Source of the DNA: Desulfobacteraceae bacterium
Lineage (GTDB): Bacteria; Desulfobacterota; Desulfobacteria; Desulfobacterales; Desulfosarcinaceae
Assembly (NCBI GenBank): GCA_024230435.1
Contig: JAAERL010000131.1
Coordinates: forward strand, 1 to 64,000
DNA length: 64,000 bases
Reading direction: 5' to 3'
Below the pieces are notes generated by a model, which saw nothing but the letters and a program-made list of their open reading frames with translations, did not search any database and was not told where the DNA came from. The position numbers and the translations under genes were made by a program. Shown here piece after piece: positions 7,973 through 17,396 of this stretch (the first letter of the stretch is position 1; every line of letters starts with the position of its first letter).

Positions 7973-8488
7973 GTGGGTTTGCTGAACATTGTTACATTTC
8001 CGGATAAATTCCTGAACCGGACGACTCAACAGATTGACAATATCGATGACCAGGTACAACAACTTATTGAAAACATGGCCAAAACCATGTACAACGCCCC
8101 TGGCCTCGGATTGGCCGCAATTCAAGTCGGTGTCGATCAGAGCCTGCTGGTTTATGACGTTTCACCCAAAGATGAAGACCGCAAGTTGCAGGTTTTAATC
8201 AATCCTAAAATTATATCCGCCGAAGGCGAAGTGCTCTCTGAAAGTGAAGGCTGTCTGAGCGTTCCCGATTACAGGGCGGATGTAAAACGCGCTGAACGAA
8301 TTCTGGTTGAAGCCACGGACCGTGAAGGCAATCCTTTGCGGTTTGAAGCCAACGGTTTTACGGCAATTGTGTTACAGCACGAAATCGATCACCTGAACGG
8401 AACGTTATTCATTGATCATATTAGCGCCTTGAAACGCCAGATGTATGCAAGGCACATAAAAAAACAATTAAAAAAGCAGTCAACGTGA
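7973..8488 (+). CDS. def: Peptide deformylase
   Basis: Def removes the formyl group from the N-terminal methionine of new proteins, using a metal held by one Cys and two His. All three family motifs are present: GLGLAAIQ, EGCLSVP (metal Cys) and QHEIDH (metal His and catalytic Glu). Length 171 residues. Translation starts at GTG after an AGGAG Shine-Dalgarno. It overlaps fmt by four bases (GTGA), the classic def-fmt pairing. Confidence 0.97.
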   Translation: MGLLNIVTFPDKFLNRTTQQIDNIDDQVQQLIENMAKTMYNAPGLGLAAIQVGVDQSLLVYDVSPKDEDRKLQVLINPKIISAEGEVLSESEGCLSVPDYRADVKRAERILVEATDREGNPLRFEANGFTAIVLQHEIDHLNGTLFIDHISALKRQMYARHIKKQLKKQST

Positions 8489-9426
8489 AAAAAAAACCCT
8501 CTGTCATTTTTATGGGCACACCGGATTTCGCCGTACCTACGTTGAACGCCTTGCATCAATCCGCCTTTTCGGTCCGCCTGGTAATCACCCAGCCGGACCG
8601 CCCAAAAGGCCGGGGACGCAAATTGGCGCCGCCGCCGGTAAAACTGGCGGCACAGGAAATGGGATATGAAATTTATCAACCCGAAAAAATCCGTGATTTA
8701 AAATGCGTAGAATACCTTTCCTCGCTCCGGCCGGATTTTTTGGTGGTGGTTGCCTTTGGGCAAATCCTGCCCAAATCCGTATTGTCAATTCCTAAAATAG
8801 GTCCTGTCAATGTCCATGCTTCACTTTTACCCAAATACAGGGGCCCTGCCCCCATTCAATGGACAATCCTGCGTGGTGAAGCCCAAACAGGCATCACCAC
8901 GATGTTAATGGACCATGGCGTGGATACCGGCGATATCCTCCTGACTTCCAAAATTCCCATAACATTAGAAGATACAGCGTCCAGCCTGCATGACACATTA
9001 TCGCTAAACGGAGCACAGCTTTTGATGGAAACCCTTTGCAGGTTATGGGAAGGCTCCCTTTTTCCCCGCGCCCAGAAGCATGATGAAGCGACATATGCGC
9101 CGATGCTGAAAAAATCCGATGGGCGATTGGACTGGCAAAAACCCGCATCGCAACTTGACGCTCAAATCAGGGCCATGACACCTTGGCCGGGAACCTTTTG
9201 TTATCTGGAAAACAATCGCTATCGAATCTTAAAAGCCCGCCGAATTGAACATGAGCATCATGCTCGTCCCGGTTCGGTTTTACCCGGATTTGTCGATGAA
9301 CTTCGTATTGCCGCAGGCAAAGACGCTCTTTCAATACTAAAGATACAACCACCTTCCGGCAAACGGCTGATCATTAGTGATTTTCTGCGCGGCCATCCTA
9401 TGAAAAATGGTATGATGTTTTCATAA
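8485..9426 (+). CDS. fmt: Methionyl-tRNA formyltransferase
   Basis: Fmt formylates Met-tRNA(fMet) with 10-formyltetrahydrofolate. The N-terminal formyltransferase domain opens with IFMGTPDFAVPTL and contains the catalytic HASLLPKYRGPAPIQW stretch; the C-terminal domain binds tRNA. The 313-residue length is typical. The start is GTG, overlapping the def stop by four bases, so the formylation and deformylation enzymes are coupled. rsmB follows after 81 bases, as in many bacteria. Confidence 0.97.
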   Translation: MKKKPSVIFMGTPDFAVPTLNALHQSAFSVRLVITQPDRPKGRGRKLAPPPVKLAAQEMGYEIYQPEKIRDLKCVEYLSSLRPDFLVVVAFGQILPKSVLSIPKIGPVNVHASLLPKYRGPAPIQWTILRGEAQTGITTMLMDHGVDTGDILLTSKIPITLEDTASSLHDTLSLNGAQLLMETLCRLWEGSLFPRAQKHDEATYAPMLKKSDGRLDWQKPASQLDAQIRAMTPWPGTFCYLENNRYRILKARRIEHEHHARPGSVLPGFVDELRIAAGKDALSILKIQPPSGKRLIISDFLRGHPMKNGMMFS

Positions 9427-9507
9427 GAAACTTTCAAGGCCCTAATGGCTTATTATAAAATATCTTGCGGCAGCTTTTAATAAACACTTTAACCACATTG
9501 ATAATAC

Positions 9508-10863
9508 ATGCAAAACGCCCGTCAAATTGCCTTTAAAATACTCTACCGTCTTGAAAACACAAGGCAAACCCTGGATCACTGGCTGGACCGCGCTGCGCCG
9601 GATATAAATTTATTAAGTCAGCCGGACAAGGCGTTAACACACGCGCTGGTATACGGTGTCTTACGCTGGCAGCTGCGCCTGGACTGGATTATTGATCAAT
9701 TAAAAAACAAGCCTGGGCAAAAAATTGATCCCCCTGTCCGTCTTATTTTAAGAATGGGACTGTTTCAGCTCATTTTTCTGGACCGCATCCCTGACAGGGC
9801 CGCCGTACATACCAGCGTTGAACTGGCAAAAAAGGCCGGTTGCTTTAAATCGGCCGGATTTGTAAACGGCGTATTGCGAAACGCGATAAGAAAACAAAAC
9901 GATCTTGTTTTTCCTGCAATGGAAAAGGACACGGTCCAGGCTCTTGCAATTGATCAGTCTTTGCCGCAATGGCTGGTTTCCCGCTGGCTGGATCGCTTCG
10001 GGCTTGATCAAGCCCATGCTTTGTGCAGATCAGTAAATGCCATACCGCAAATCACCATTCGAACAAACACATTGAAAACGGATCGCCGGAGTTTGCTCGA
10101 TGACATCGAAAACTTTGCAACCGCAGCCTGCCCCACGGATTACTCACCGGAAGGCATACGTTTTTCATCCTGCCTGAAACCAATTCAAACCTGGCCGGCA
10201 TTTAAAAACGGGCACTTTCAGGTACAAGATGAGGCCGCTCAAATAATAGGACATTTTTTAGCTCCAAAGCCGGGCAATTACGTTTGGGACGCTTGTGCGG
10301 GCCTTGGCACTAAAACCGCCCATATGGCTCAATTAATGAAAAATGAGGGAACAATTCTGGCCACAGACATTATCCCGAAAAAACTCTCCCGCCATAAAGC
10401 CGAGATGAAACGATTGGGAGTTAAAATCATTGAAGCGTGCTGTCTTGATCTGAGCCAGCCCGAAATAAAAATTGATTTGCCTGCATTCGACACTATACTT
10501 GTGGATGCACCCTGCTCGGGGGCCGGCGTACTCCAAAAAAATCCCGATGGCAAATGGCGTATAAACCCCTCTATTTTGAAACAAAACGCAAAACGGCAAT
10601 ATCAATTGCTAAAACAGGCATCCACTCACCTAAAAAAAAACGGGCGTATCGTTTATACGGTTTGCAGCATGGAACCGGAAGAAACTACTCAAGTAACAGA
10701 GGACTTTTTGCAAAGAAACCCCGATTTTGCTATACATATTTCAAAATTACCGGCTGTTGCGCACAGCCAACGGATTTTAAACATAAGCGGTAATCTGAAC
10801 ACATTACCGCACTGGCACGGAATTGATGGTTTTTTTGCCGTTGCATTCAAAAAAAGCGTTTAG
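9508..10863 (+). CDS. rsmB: 16S rRNA (cytosine-967-C5)-methyltransferase
   Basis: RsmB (Sun/Fmu) methylates C967 of 16S rRNA with S-adenosylmethionine. The 451 residues comprise an N-terminal NusB-like RNA-binding domain (about 1-130) and a Rossmann methyltransferase with the SAM loop DACAGLGTKTAHM, the Cys motif DAPCSGAG and the catalytic TVCSMEPEE. The def-fmt-rsmB order is widely conserved. The stop codon is the first base triplet of a short 15-bp tandem repeat. Confidence 0.95.
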   Translation: MQNARQIAFKILYRLENTRQTLDHWLDRAAPDINLLSQPDKALTHALVYGVLRWQLRLDWIIDQLKNKPGQKIDPPVRLILRMGLFQLIFLDRIPDRAAVHTSVELAKKAGCFKSAGFVNGVLRNAIRKQNDLVFPAMEKDTVQALAIDQSLPQWLVSRWLDRFGLDQAHALCRSVNAIPQITIRTNTLKTDRRSLLDDIENFATAACPTDYSPEGIRFSSCLKPIQTWPAFKNGHFQVQDEAAQIIGHFLAPKPGNYVWDACAGLGTKTAHMAQLMKNEGTILATDIIPKKLSRHKAEMKRLGVKIIEACCLDLSQPEIKIDLPAFDTILVDAPCSGAGVLQKNPDGKWRINPSILKQNAKRQYQLLKQASTHLKKNGRIVYTVCSMEPEETTQVTEDFLQRNPDFAIHISKLPAVAHSQRILNISGNLNTLPHWHGIDGFFAVAFKKSV

Positions 10864-10901
10864 AGTCTTGATCGTTAGAGTCTTGATCGTTAGAATCTTG
10901 A
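10861..10901 (+). repeat. 15-bp tandem repeat at the rsmB stop
   Basis: TAGAGTCTTGATCGT occurs twice in tandem (10861-10875, 10876-10890), with a partial third copy TAGAATCTTGA. The first TAG is the rsmB stop codon, so each further copy adds an in-phase stop. Confidence 0.8.
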
Positions 10902-10910
10902 AAAACGGAC

Positions 10911-10968
10911 AAAAACGAGTTCAAAGACAAGCAAGGGAAGACTGATTTGCAGTTTCCAAGGCTCTTAA
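10911..10968 (+). repeat. Degenerate intergenic repeat, family B, partial copy 2
   Basis: AAAACGAGTTCAAA, GACAAGCAA and TTTCCAAGGCTCTTAA follow the same order as AAAACGGATTCAAA, GACAAGCAA and CTTCCAAGCCCCTAA at 47165-47237. The left hairpin of the family is missing here. Confidence 0.35.
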
Positions 10969-11037
10969 GCCGATCCGAATTACGGGTAATACAAATCACG
11001 ATGATTGATTGCTCTGCCGAGACACTGGAAGATAACT

Positions 11038-12267
11038 ATGCCTGTTTATGACTATACCGCGTTGGATAGTAAGGGAAAAACGATATCCGGAATCATTGAT
11101 GCTGACGGCGCAAGCGCCGCACGCCAAAAAATCCGGTCCCAGGGAAATTTTCCTGTCAGCGTCAAAGAAGTCAAAGATCAAAAATCCAAAGACAAGGAAA
11201 GCAGTTCTTTCTCATTGTCTCAGTTGTTTACCCGTGTCAAAACTACAGACCTGACCGTTATGACCCGCCAGCTGGCAACACTGATAGGAGCAGGTTTTCC
11301 ATTAGTATCAGCCATGGAAAGCCTCACCTTGCAAATTGCCAATCCCACATTCCAAAAAATTATCGCAAAAGTCAAAGGTGATGTGGTTGAAGGTGCTAAC
11401 TTCGCCAGCGCCCTTGAAAAGCACCCCAACGTTTTTTCAGATATCTATATTAATATGGTCCGGGCGGGAGAATCCTCCGGAACATTGGAAATCGTTCTCG
11501 AACGTCTGGCAGACATTACCGAAAAACAAGAAGCCCTTAAAAACCGGGTAATTACCGCTATGATCTATCCATTGATCATTATGCTTATGGGCGCCTTGAT
11601 CATGAGCTTCCTATTTATTTATGTTATCCCCAACATTACCTCCATATTTGAAGACATGAAGCAGGATTTACCTTTGCCCACAGAAATCCTGATCAACCTA
11701 AGCGAGATTTTTAAAGCCCATTGGTGGGTTTTTATTGTCCTAATCGTCGGGTTGCTGCTTGGTTTAAGGCATCTGCGAAATACCCCAAGGGGACGCCTTT
11801 GGATGGACAAAAAAGCGCTCAACCTGCCCCTTAGCGGACCGGTTACCCAAAAACTTGCAGCAGCACGCTTTGCAAGAACATTGGGATCCTTATTGGATAA
11901 TGGTGTGAGTATGCTTCCGGCTATGTCAATTGTAAAAAACATTGTCGGAAATGTGCATATCGCCCAAATCGTGGAAAAAGCCAATGAGGAGGTTTCAAAA
12001 GGCAAGGGATTGGGAAAATCGCTTTCAGCAAGCAATGCTCTACCGGCCATAGCCATTCAAATGATACAGGTTGGCGAACAAAGCGGGAACCTGGAGCAAA
12101 TGCTGAATAAAGTCGCAGACGTATTCGAAAAAGAGGTTGAAACAACCGTAATGCGTCTTACGGCGATGTTAGAGCCTGTAATGGTTGTCATTATGGCTGT
12201 AATGGTTGTCTTTATCATTCTTTCAATCTGTCTTCCGATATTTGAAATGAACACACTTGTTCAGTGA
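11038..12267 (+). CDS. gspF: Type II secretion inner-membrane platform protein GspF
   Basis: GspF forms the inner-membrane platform on which the GspE ATPase drives pseudopilus growth. The 409 residues have the paired GspF domains, the N-terminal PVYDYTALDSKGK opening and three transmembrane segments (near residues 175-200, 225-245 and 380-405). The ATG at 11038 follows GGAAG and matches family starts; an upstream TTG at 11005 is less likely. It is the first gene of the gsp cluster. Confidence 0.95.
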   Translation: MPVYDYTALDSKGKTISGIIDADGASAARQKIRSQGNFPVSVKEVKDQKSKDKESSSFSLSQLFTRVKTTDLTVMTRQLATLIGAGFPLVSAMESLTLQIANPTFQKIIAKVKGDVVEGANFASALEKHPNVFSDIYINMVRAGESSGTLEIVLERLADITEKQEALKNRVITAMIYPLIIMLMGALIMSFLFIYVIPNITSIFEDMKQDLPLPTEILINLSEIFKAHWWVFIVLIVGLLLGLRHLRNTPRGRLWMDKKALNLPLSGPVTQKLAAARFARTLGSLLDNGVSMLPAMSIVKNIVGNVHIAQIVEKANEEVSKGKGLGKSLSASNALPAIAIQMIQVGEQSGNLEQMLNKVADVFEKEVETTVMRLTAMLEPVMVVIMAVMVVFIILSICLPIFEMNTLVQ

Positions 12268-12396
12268 TCATTTTATCAAACTCAGCTCATATCCGGCTTG
12301 AAAGTTTTGATAATCAGTATTATTTAGGGATTAAAATAAGCATAACCTTGCACTAAAGGGACATTATATGGGAAATGCTTAAATTACGGAGGATTA

Positions 12397-12873
12397 ATGA
12401 AAAAAAAGCATCAATCAAAGAAAAAAAACAATCAAGCAAAGAAAAAAAACAATCAAGGCTTTACCTTAATAGAACTGTTAGTGGTCATGCTGATCTTAGG
12501 TCTGCTGGCCGGTCTCGTAGGTCCAAGAATATTCGGTCATGTAGATGATGCTAAAGTAAAAAACGCCAAAGTGCAAATTAAGCAACTGGGCACGTCGCTG
12601 AAAATGTACAAACTGGATATGGGAAGATACCCCACGACTGATCAAGGACTCAATGCGCTGGTAACTTCTCCGGAATCAGACGACTCGAGCAGATGGCGAA
12701 AGGGCGGCTACCTGGAGAGCTCCACAGTGCCCAAAGATCCATGGCATCACGATTACATCTATTTAAGCCCCGGCGCCCATGGCGATTTTGATATCACATC
12801 CTATGGCGACGATGGAGCCGCAGGCGGCAGCGATAACGCCAAGGATATAAATAGCTGGGAACTTAACCAATAA
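12397..12873 (+). CDS. gspG: Major pseudopilin GspG
   Basis: GspG polymerises into the periplasmic pseudopilus of the type II system. The prepilin motif is G|FTLIELLVVM, with Glu at +5, cut after residue 21. The C-terminal region has the GRYPTTDQGLNALV motif and DPWHHDYIYLSPG, the calcium-site region of the family. The leader before the cut is unusually long and basic, with KKKNNQ duplicated. GGAGG lies just upstream of the ATG. Confidence 0.97.
   Translation: MKKKHQSKKKNNQAKKKNNQGFTLIELLVVMLILGLLAGLVGPRIFGHVDDAKVKNAKVQIKQLGTSLKMYKLDMGRYPTTDQGLNALVTSPESDDSSRWRKGGYLESSTVPKDPWHHDYIYLSPGAHGDFDITSYGDDGAAGGSDNAKDINSWELNQ
12417..12458 (+). repeat. 21-bp tandem duplication in the GspG leader peptide
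   Basis: AAAGAAAAAAAACAATCAAGC (12417-12437) repeats at 12438-12458 with one change. It doubles the KKKNNQ segment just before the prepilin cleavage site. Confidence 0.85.
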
Positions 12874-12946
12874 TGACACTGGTCCAGCCTATTTTTTTTG
12901 CCATAGGGCTCAAAACAGCGGCAACACAAAATAGGAATCCGAGCAC

Positions 12947-13459
12947 ATGAATCCTGGCCGAAATCTTTTATCATCCAAAGCTTTCACACTGCTTGAACTG
13001 ATGGTTGTGATGTTGCTCATCAGCATCATTTTGGCGGTTAGCATACCGAAATTTGACAGCGGGATCGGCCAGGATCCTGTAAAAAGAGTTACGCGCAGAC
13101 TCATCAACACGGCTAGGGCTCTGCGCTCAGAGGCCGTCCAAAAACAAAAAATGCAGACTCTGGTCATCGATTTTACCAACAACCGCATGTGGATGATCAA
13201 TGAAAACATGGATGAAGATGCAAAAAGCCAGGCAACCGAAAAAGCCTTCAAGCTTCCGTCATCTATCAGAATTGCCAATGTCGTTTATCCTGACCAGGAT
13301 CGTGAATTGTCAGATACGGCCCAAATTAATTATTACCCGGCCGGACACTCGGACAGGGCGATCATTCTCATGGAAAAAGATGGTGTGGAGCGGTTTTCCT
13401 ATCTTATCGAACCCTTGCTGCCAAAAGTCAAATTTTTCGAAGAATGGTTATCTTTTTGA
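12947..13459 (+). CDS. gspH: Minor pseudopilin GspH
   Basis: The 170-residue protein has the prepilin motif FTLLELMVVMLL with Glu at +5, preceded by Ala rather than the usual Gly at -1. The globular part after the helix resembles GspH in length and position in the operon. It probably sits near the pseudopilus tip region with I, J and K. Its last 16 bases overlap gspI. Confidence 0.88.
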   Translation: MNPGRNLLSSKAFTLLELMVVMLLISIILAVSIPKFDSGIGQDPVKRVTRRLINTARALRSEAVQKQKMQTLVIDFTNNRMWMINENMDEDAKSQATEKAFKLPSSIRIANVVYPDQDRELSDTAQINYYPAGHSDRAIILMEKDGVERFSYLIEPLLPKVKFFEEWLSF

Positions 13460-13875
13460 AAATACAGTTAAAAAAAGAAATCTCTCCCGAAAGCCGTAAC
13501 ACCGGCCCGGGCTTCACCCTTCTGGAAGTCATGGTGGCGCTGGCTGTTCTGACCATCAGCCTGACCAGTATTTATAAAATGCACAGCCAGACCCTGATGA
13601 TGAGCGAAAAGGCCAGATTCTATAACCTGGCCCCCGTTCTGGCTGAAAGTAAATTGTCAGAGATTCAACGGCAAGGAATAGATGAAAGTACTGACAATTC
13701 AGGTGATTTTGGCCAGAATTACCCTTATTACACCTGGACGGTAAAAATGGAGCAAGTCACTTCCGAATTATTGGAAATGCAACAGCACCATTTAATGCGG
13801 ATAGAAATCACAGTTTCCAAGAATAACGAACATACTTATAACCTGAGAACGTATCGCTTTTATGTGGAAGAATAG
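13444..13875 (+). CDS. gspI: Minor pseudopilin GspI
   Basis: The 143-residue protein has the prepilin motif PG|FTLLEVMVALAVL after a basic leader of about 22 residues, and the short GspI-type domain with MEIQ-like LAESKLSEIQ. GspI, J and K form the tip complex that starts the pseudopilus. It overlaps gspH by 16 bases and gspJ by 14, so translation is coupled. Confidence 0.92.
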   Translation: MVIFLKIQLKKEISPESRNTGPGFTLLEVMVALAVLTISLTSIYKMHSQTLMMSEKARFYNLAPVLAESKLSEIQRQGIDESTDNSGDFGQNYPYYTWTVKMEQVTSELLEMQQHHLMRIEITVSKNNEHTYNLRTYRFYVEE

Positions 13876-14587
13876 AACTCATAGCAGGGTCTTGAAAGCT
13901 GAAAATTACGCCAGAAGCGGTTTCACGTTGCTTGAAATTTTGGTCGCCGTTTCTATTTTCGGTATCGTTACCGCAATGGTGTTCAGTTCATTTCATACTG
14001 TTTTTTCCGGCGCCAATGAAATTAGTTTTCAAAGCGATCTCATGGAAATGGGAAACACATGCATCAACCGTTTGAAAACCGATTTGGAATCATTGCATAT
14101 TTCTCTTGATCCCCGTTATAAACAGCCCGATATAGATGATGATCCGGAAATATACCGGTTTGTTGGAACCAACGAGACCATGGGCGGCAACACCTTTGCA
14201 AAACTGCGGTTTACCGCTCTTTCCCACCTGAAACAATACAATGAAGACCGCGCCGGGATTGTTGAAATTACCTATTATGGCGAACAAAATGAGGACGATG
14301 ACGGCTTTGCCCTCAAGCGAAAGGATAAACACTACCCCTATCCGGATGATTTTGAAGAAGATTACCTTGATCCCATCATCTGTGAAAAGGTAAGATACTT
14401 TAAAATCATCTATTATGATCACGAAGACGCTCAGTTTGACCTATGGGATTCTGAATCACGGGATAACAGCTACAGCACCCCAAAATCCGTTGTAATTGAA
14501 CTTAGTCTTGGAACTGAGGAACAACATTTTGAATTTAAAACCGAAATAATTTTAAGAATGTTCCGGTATGAAGAATCGGACACGTGA
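13862..14587 (+). CDS. gspJ: Minor pseudopilin GspJ
   Basis: The 241-residue protein has the prepilin motif SG|FTLLEILVAVSIFG after a leader of about 20 residues, and a larger globular domain as expected for GspJ. It contacts GspI and GspK in the tip complex. The ATG lies inside the end of gspI; gspK starts four bases after its stop. Confidence 0.92.
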   Translation: MWKNRTHSRVLKAENYARSGFTLLEILVAVSIFGIVTAMVFSSFHTVFSGANEISFQSDLMEMGNTCINRLKTDLESLHISLDPRYKQPDIDDDPEIYRFVGTNETMGGNTFAKLRFTALSHLKQYNEDRAGIVEITYYGEQNEDDDGFALKRKDKHYPYPDDFEEDYLDPIICEKVRYFKIIYYDHEDAQFDLWDSESRDNSYSTPKSVVIELSLGTEEQHFEFKTEIILRMFRYEESDT

Positions 14588-14590
14588 TGA

Positions 14591-15811
14591 ATGTTAAACA
14601 GAATGCAAACCGAATCTAAAAACAGGGCGCTTTACTGCGTTTCAGGCCTGGTAAAAGCGGCAAAAATCCTCGGGAATAAAAGGGGCATGGCCGTCATTAT
14701 GGCCTTGTCTATTGTGTTGCTGCTCATCACCACTGTTTTAGGGTTGCATTTCAATGAACGCACAGCCTTGCTCAACGCCGCGGCCATGCGAAATAGGACG
14801 TCACTGAAACAAATGGCCATATCCGGCATCCACTTAGCCATGGCCGTGCTGATCAAAGACAAGCTGACCACTGAAAACGACTCCGTCCAGGAGGACTGGG
14901 CCGATAAAGAGACCATGGCTACCTTTGCCTCGGCAATCCCCTTTAAAAACGGCACCTTGGAAGTCACAATCACGGATGAAATGAGCAAAATCCAAATTAA
15001 CGCACTGATAAATTATGGTAAAGGTGGAAATACGCCTGATGAAGACCAATATAAGATTTGGATGAAACTGGCCCAATCCCTGACAACTGCCATTGAAGCC
15101 GGTGAAGAGGAGGATATCATTGCAATCGGCGACTTTGATGACGATATTGAACCCCAAGAGCTCGTCAACAATATCCTGGACTGGCTCGATATCGATACTG
15201 AAGGCAGCCGCAGCGCTGGCTCCGGGGGTGATGGCGCTGAAAATGACTACTACGAGTCCCTTGATCCGCCTTATAAGTGTAAAAACGGGCCCTTCGATCA
15301 TTTATCCGAAATCAGTTTAGTCAAGGGAATCACGCCGGAATTGTTTGCCGGCCTTGGCGGCGCCGGCGGACTATCGGATTATATTACGGTTTATGGTGCG
15401 ATGCCTACCAGCTACGGAGTCCAAGACGATGACCCAAGCCTGGGCGGCGGACTCGGTTTTTTGTACCCGGGCAATGTTAACATCAATACGATTGAACTGC
15501 CTGTTCTCAAAGCCTTACTGGAAACAGAACACGCTATATACGCTCAAAACCTCATCGACTACCGTACCGCCAACACCAACGGACAATATAACAATATTCT
15601 GACGGGCGAGAATTGGTATCAAAATGTTCCCGGGCTCTCGGATACAAAGCTCAGCTCCCAGCCGATTACCTACGCCAGCAATTTTTTCAAAATCGTATCC
15701 AAGGCCAAGTCAGATGATATGATCATTGAATCTACAGCAATAATTCAACGCGACAAACAATCTGAAAAAACACCCTGGAAATGTAAAATCTTGAATTGGG
15801 AGACGCAATGA
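14591..15811 (+). CDS. gspK: Minor pseudopilin GspK
   Basis: GspK caps the pseudopilus. In this 406-residue protein the prepilin region reads RG|MAVIMALSIVLLLIT and lacks Glu at +5, which is normal for GspK. The large alpha-helical domain contains NVNINTIELPVLKAL and other helix-hairpin-helix-like stretches of the GspK/SAM-like family. A basic leader of about 34 residues precedes the cleavage site. Confidence 0.93.
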   Translation: MLNRMQTESKNRALYCVSGLVKAAKILGNKRGMAVIMALSIVLLLITTVLGLHFNERTALLNAAAMRNRTSLKQMAISGIHLAMAVLIKDKLTTENDSVQEDWADKETMATFASAIPFKNGTLEVTITDEMSKIQINALINYGKGGNTPDEDQYKIWMKLAQSLTTAIEAGEEEDIIAIGDFDDDIEPQELVNNILDWLDIDTEGSRSAGSGGDGAENDYYESLDPPYKCKNGPFDHLSEISLVKGITPELFAGLGGAGGLSDYITVYGAMPTSYGVQDDDPSLGGGLGFLYPGNVNINTIELPVLKALLETEHAIYAQNLIDYRTANTNGQYNNILTGENWYQNVPGLSDTKLSSQPITYASNFFKIVSKAKSDDMIIESTAIIQRDKQSEKTPWKCKILNWETQ

Positions 15812-15947
15812 CATATATGAACTTGGTAGGTGCATTTCATATATCATAATTAACCATGCCTCAGTGTATTCTTCAGCACAGAGGTATAACACGTTACTGG
15901 ATTTCAGCAACAAACTGAATACCACAACGGCATAGAAAATATGAGTT

Positions 15948-17396
15948 ATGAGTCGTCAAATTCTGGCAATAGATATTCGCAATGACAGTGCTGCGGCCGT
16001 TCTTTTAAGTACCGGTTTAAAAAACAGCCTCATTGAGGATTGCATGTTTATTTCCCTGCACAATGATAAAACTGATGCAAAATCCATTGATCAGATTATA
16101 TCGGATGTCACGGAAAAAATACCTGCCGGCGGCGCCAGCGTTTTGGTCGCCCTGCCGGCTCACCAGGCACTATACCGGTTTGTCAGCCTTCCTTTCGATG
16201 ACGATAAAAAAATCAGCCAGGCATTGCCGTTTGAACTGGAGCCGCTGCTTCCCATTGCTGTTGAAAAACTAAAAATTGATTATTATAAGCAAGTTTTGGA
16301 AGATAAAACCGATTTGCTTACAGTGGCCATTGATAAAGAGATCCTGGAAAACTACCAAGACGGTCTTGAACAAAACGGATTACAGGCCCAGTTGATAGTT
16401 CCGGGGGCTTTTCCCCTCGTTTTGACCTTCCTGGCCCATACACCGCATTTACCGGACCATGCGCTTATCCTCGATATGGACGATGACAGAGCAACCTTGT
16501 TTGTGCTCAAAGAAGGCCGTTTGATCGCGGTACGCATCCTGGCAGGCGGCATCAGAAGCGAATCCACCGCCGAATCAATGGCTTTACGCATTCGCCAAAC
16601 TATAATGGCCGTTACAGATACAAGATCGATGGAATTCAAACCCGCAGGCATCTTTTTATGCGGTCCCGGCTTAAGGCGCCGGAACAATGTCAACACCCTG
16701 GTGAGCGTTCTTGAAATTCCAGCCCAACCCATTGACTTGAGGACTTATCTTCCAAGGGTGGAATCTTCGGCCCAGGTGCAAAGCTGGAACCCACCGGCAA
16801 TGGACAACGCATTGGCTTTAGCCTTGCTGGAAACCGAAGCCGAACCATGCCCTAGCTTTTTGCGAACCAGCTCACTGCTGAAAAACTATTGGAATCTTTA
16901 TAAACCCTTTGTCCGTATTCCAGTTGTATTATTGGCATTACTGATCAGCTTAGGCCTTTGCGGCATCATTTTAGATAATTATCTTTTGCAAAAAAAAATA
17001 GACAGCATTGACGCGCAAATGGTGGAAATTTTCAAATCAACCTTTCCAGGAAAAAGACTGATCACCGGCAATGCTATCGATCAAATGAAAAGCGAAATTA
17101 AATCTATTAAATCAGGAAGTATCGATCCGACTCAAAGTATACCTGCCGTTAGCTGTGTGGATATACTTCTGGAAATAAGTAAACTTATCCCCAAGGATAA
17201 AAAAGTGGAACTGCTCCAAATGTCCGTTGGTGGGGATAATCTGACGATTTCCGGTACAACTCCCGAATATCAAACCGTTGATGATATGAAGGTGCAGCTT
17301 GAAAAAGCCGATTATTTCAAAAAAGTGACCATCGCCTCTGCTAATACGAGTAAGTCCGGCAACGCTGTACGTTTCAAATTGAAAATAGATATATGA
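15948..17396 (+). CDS. gspL: Type II secretion protein GspL (PilM-like cytoplasmic domain)
   Basis: GspL links the GspE ATPase to the inner-membrane assembly. The 482 residues comprise an actin-like/PilM-like cytoplasmic domain that opens ILAIDIRNDSAAAVLL, one transmembrane helix (about residues 325-345), and a periplasmic ferredoxin-like domain. A 136-base gap after gspK has no recognisable promoter. It overlaps gspM by four bases. Confidence 0.88.
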   Translation: MSRQILAIDIRNDSAAAVLLSTGLKNSLIEDCMFISLHNDKTDAKSIDQIISDVTEKIPAGGASVLVALPAHQALYRFVSLPFDDDKKISQALPFELEPLLPIAVEKLKIDYYKQVLEDKTDLLTVAIDKEILENYQDGLEQNGLQAQLIVPGAFPLVLTFLAHTPHLPDHALILDMDDDRATLFVLKEGRLIAVRILAGGIRSESTAESMALRIRQTIMAVTDTRSMEFKPAGIFLCGPGLRRRNNVNTLVSVLEIPAQPIDLRTYLPRVESSAQVQSWNPPAMDNALALALLETEAEPCPSFLRTSSLLKNYWNLYKPFVRIPVVLLALLISLGLCGIILDNYLLQKKIDSIDAQMVEIFKSTFPGKRLITGNAIDQMKSEIKSIKSGSIDPTQSIPAVSCVDILLEISKLIPKDKKVELLQMSVGGDNLTISGTTPEYQTVDDMKVQLEKADYFKKVTIASANTSKSGNAVRFKLKIDI

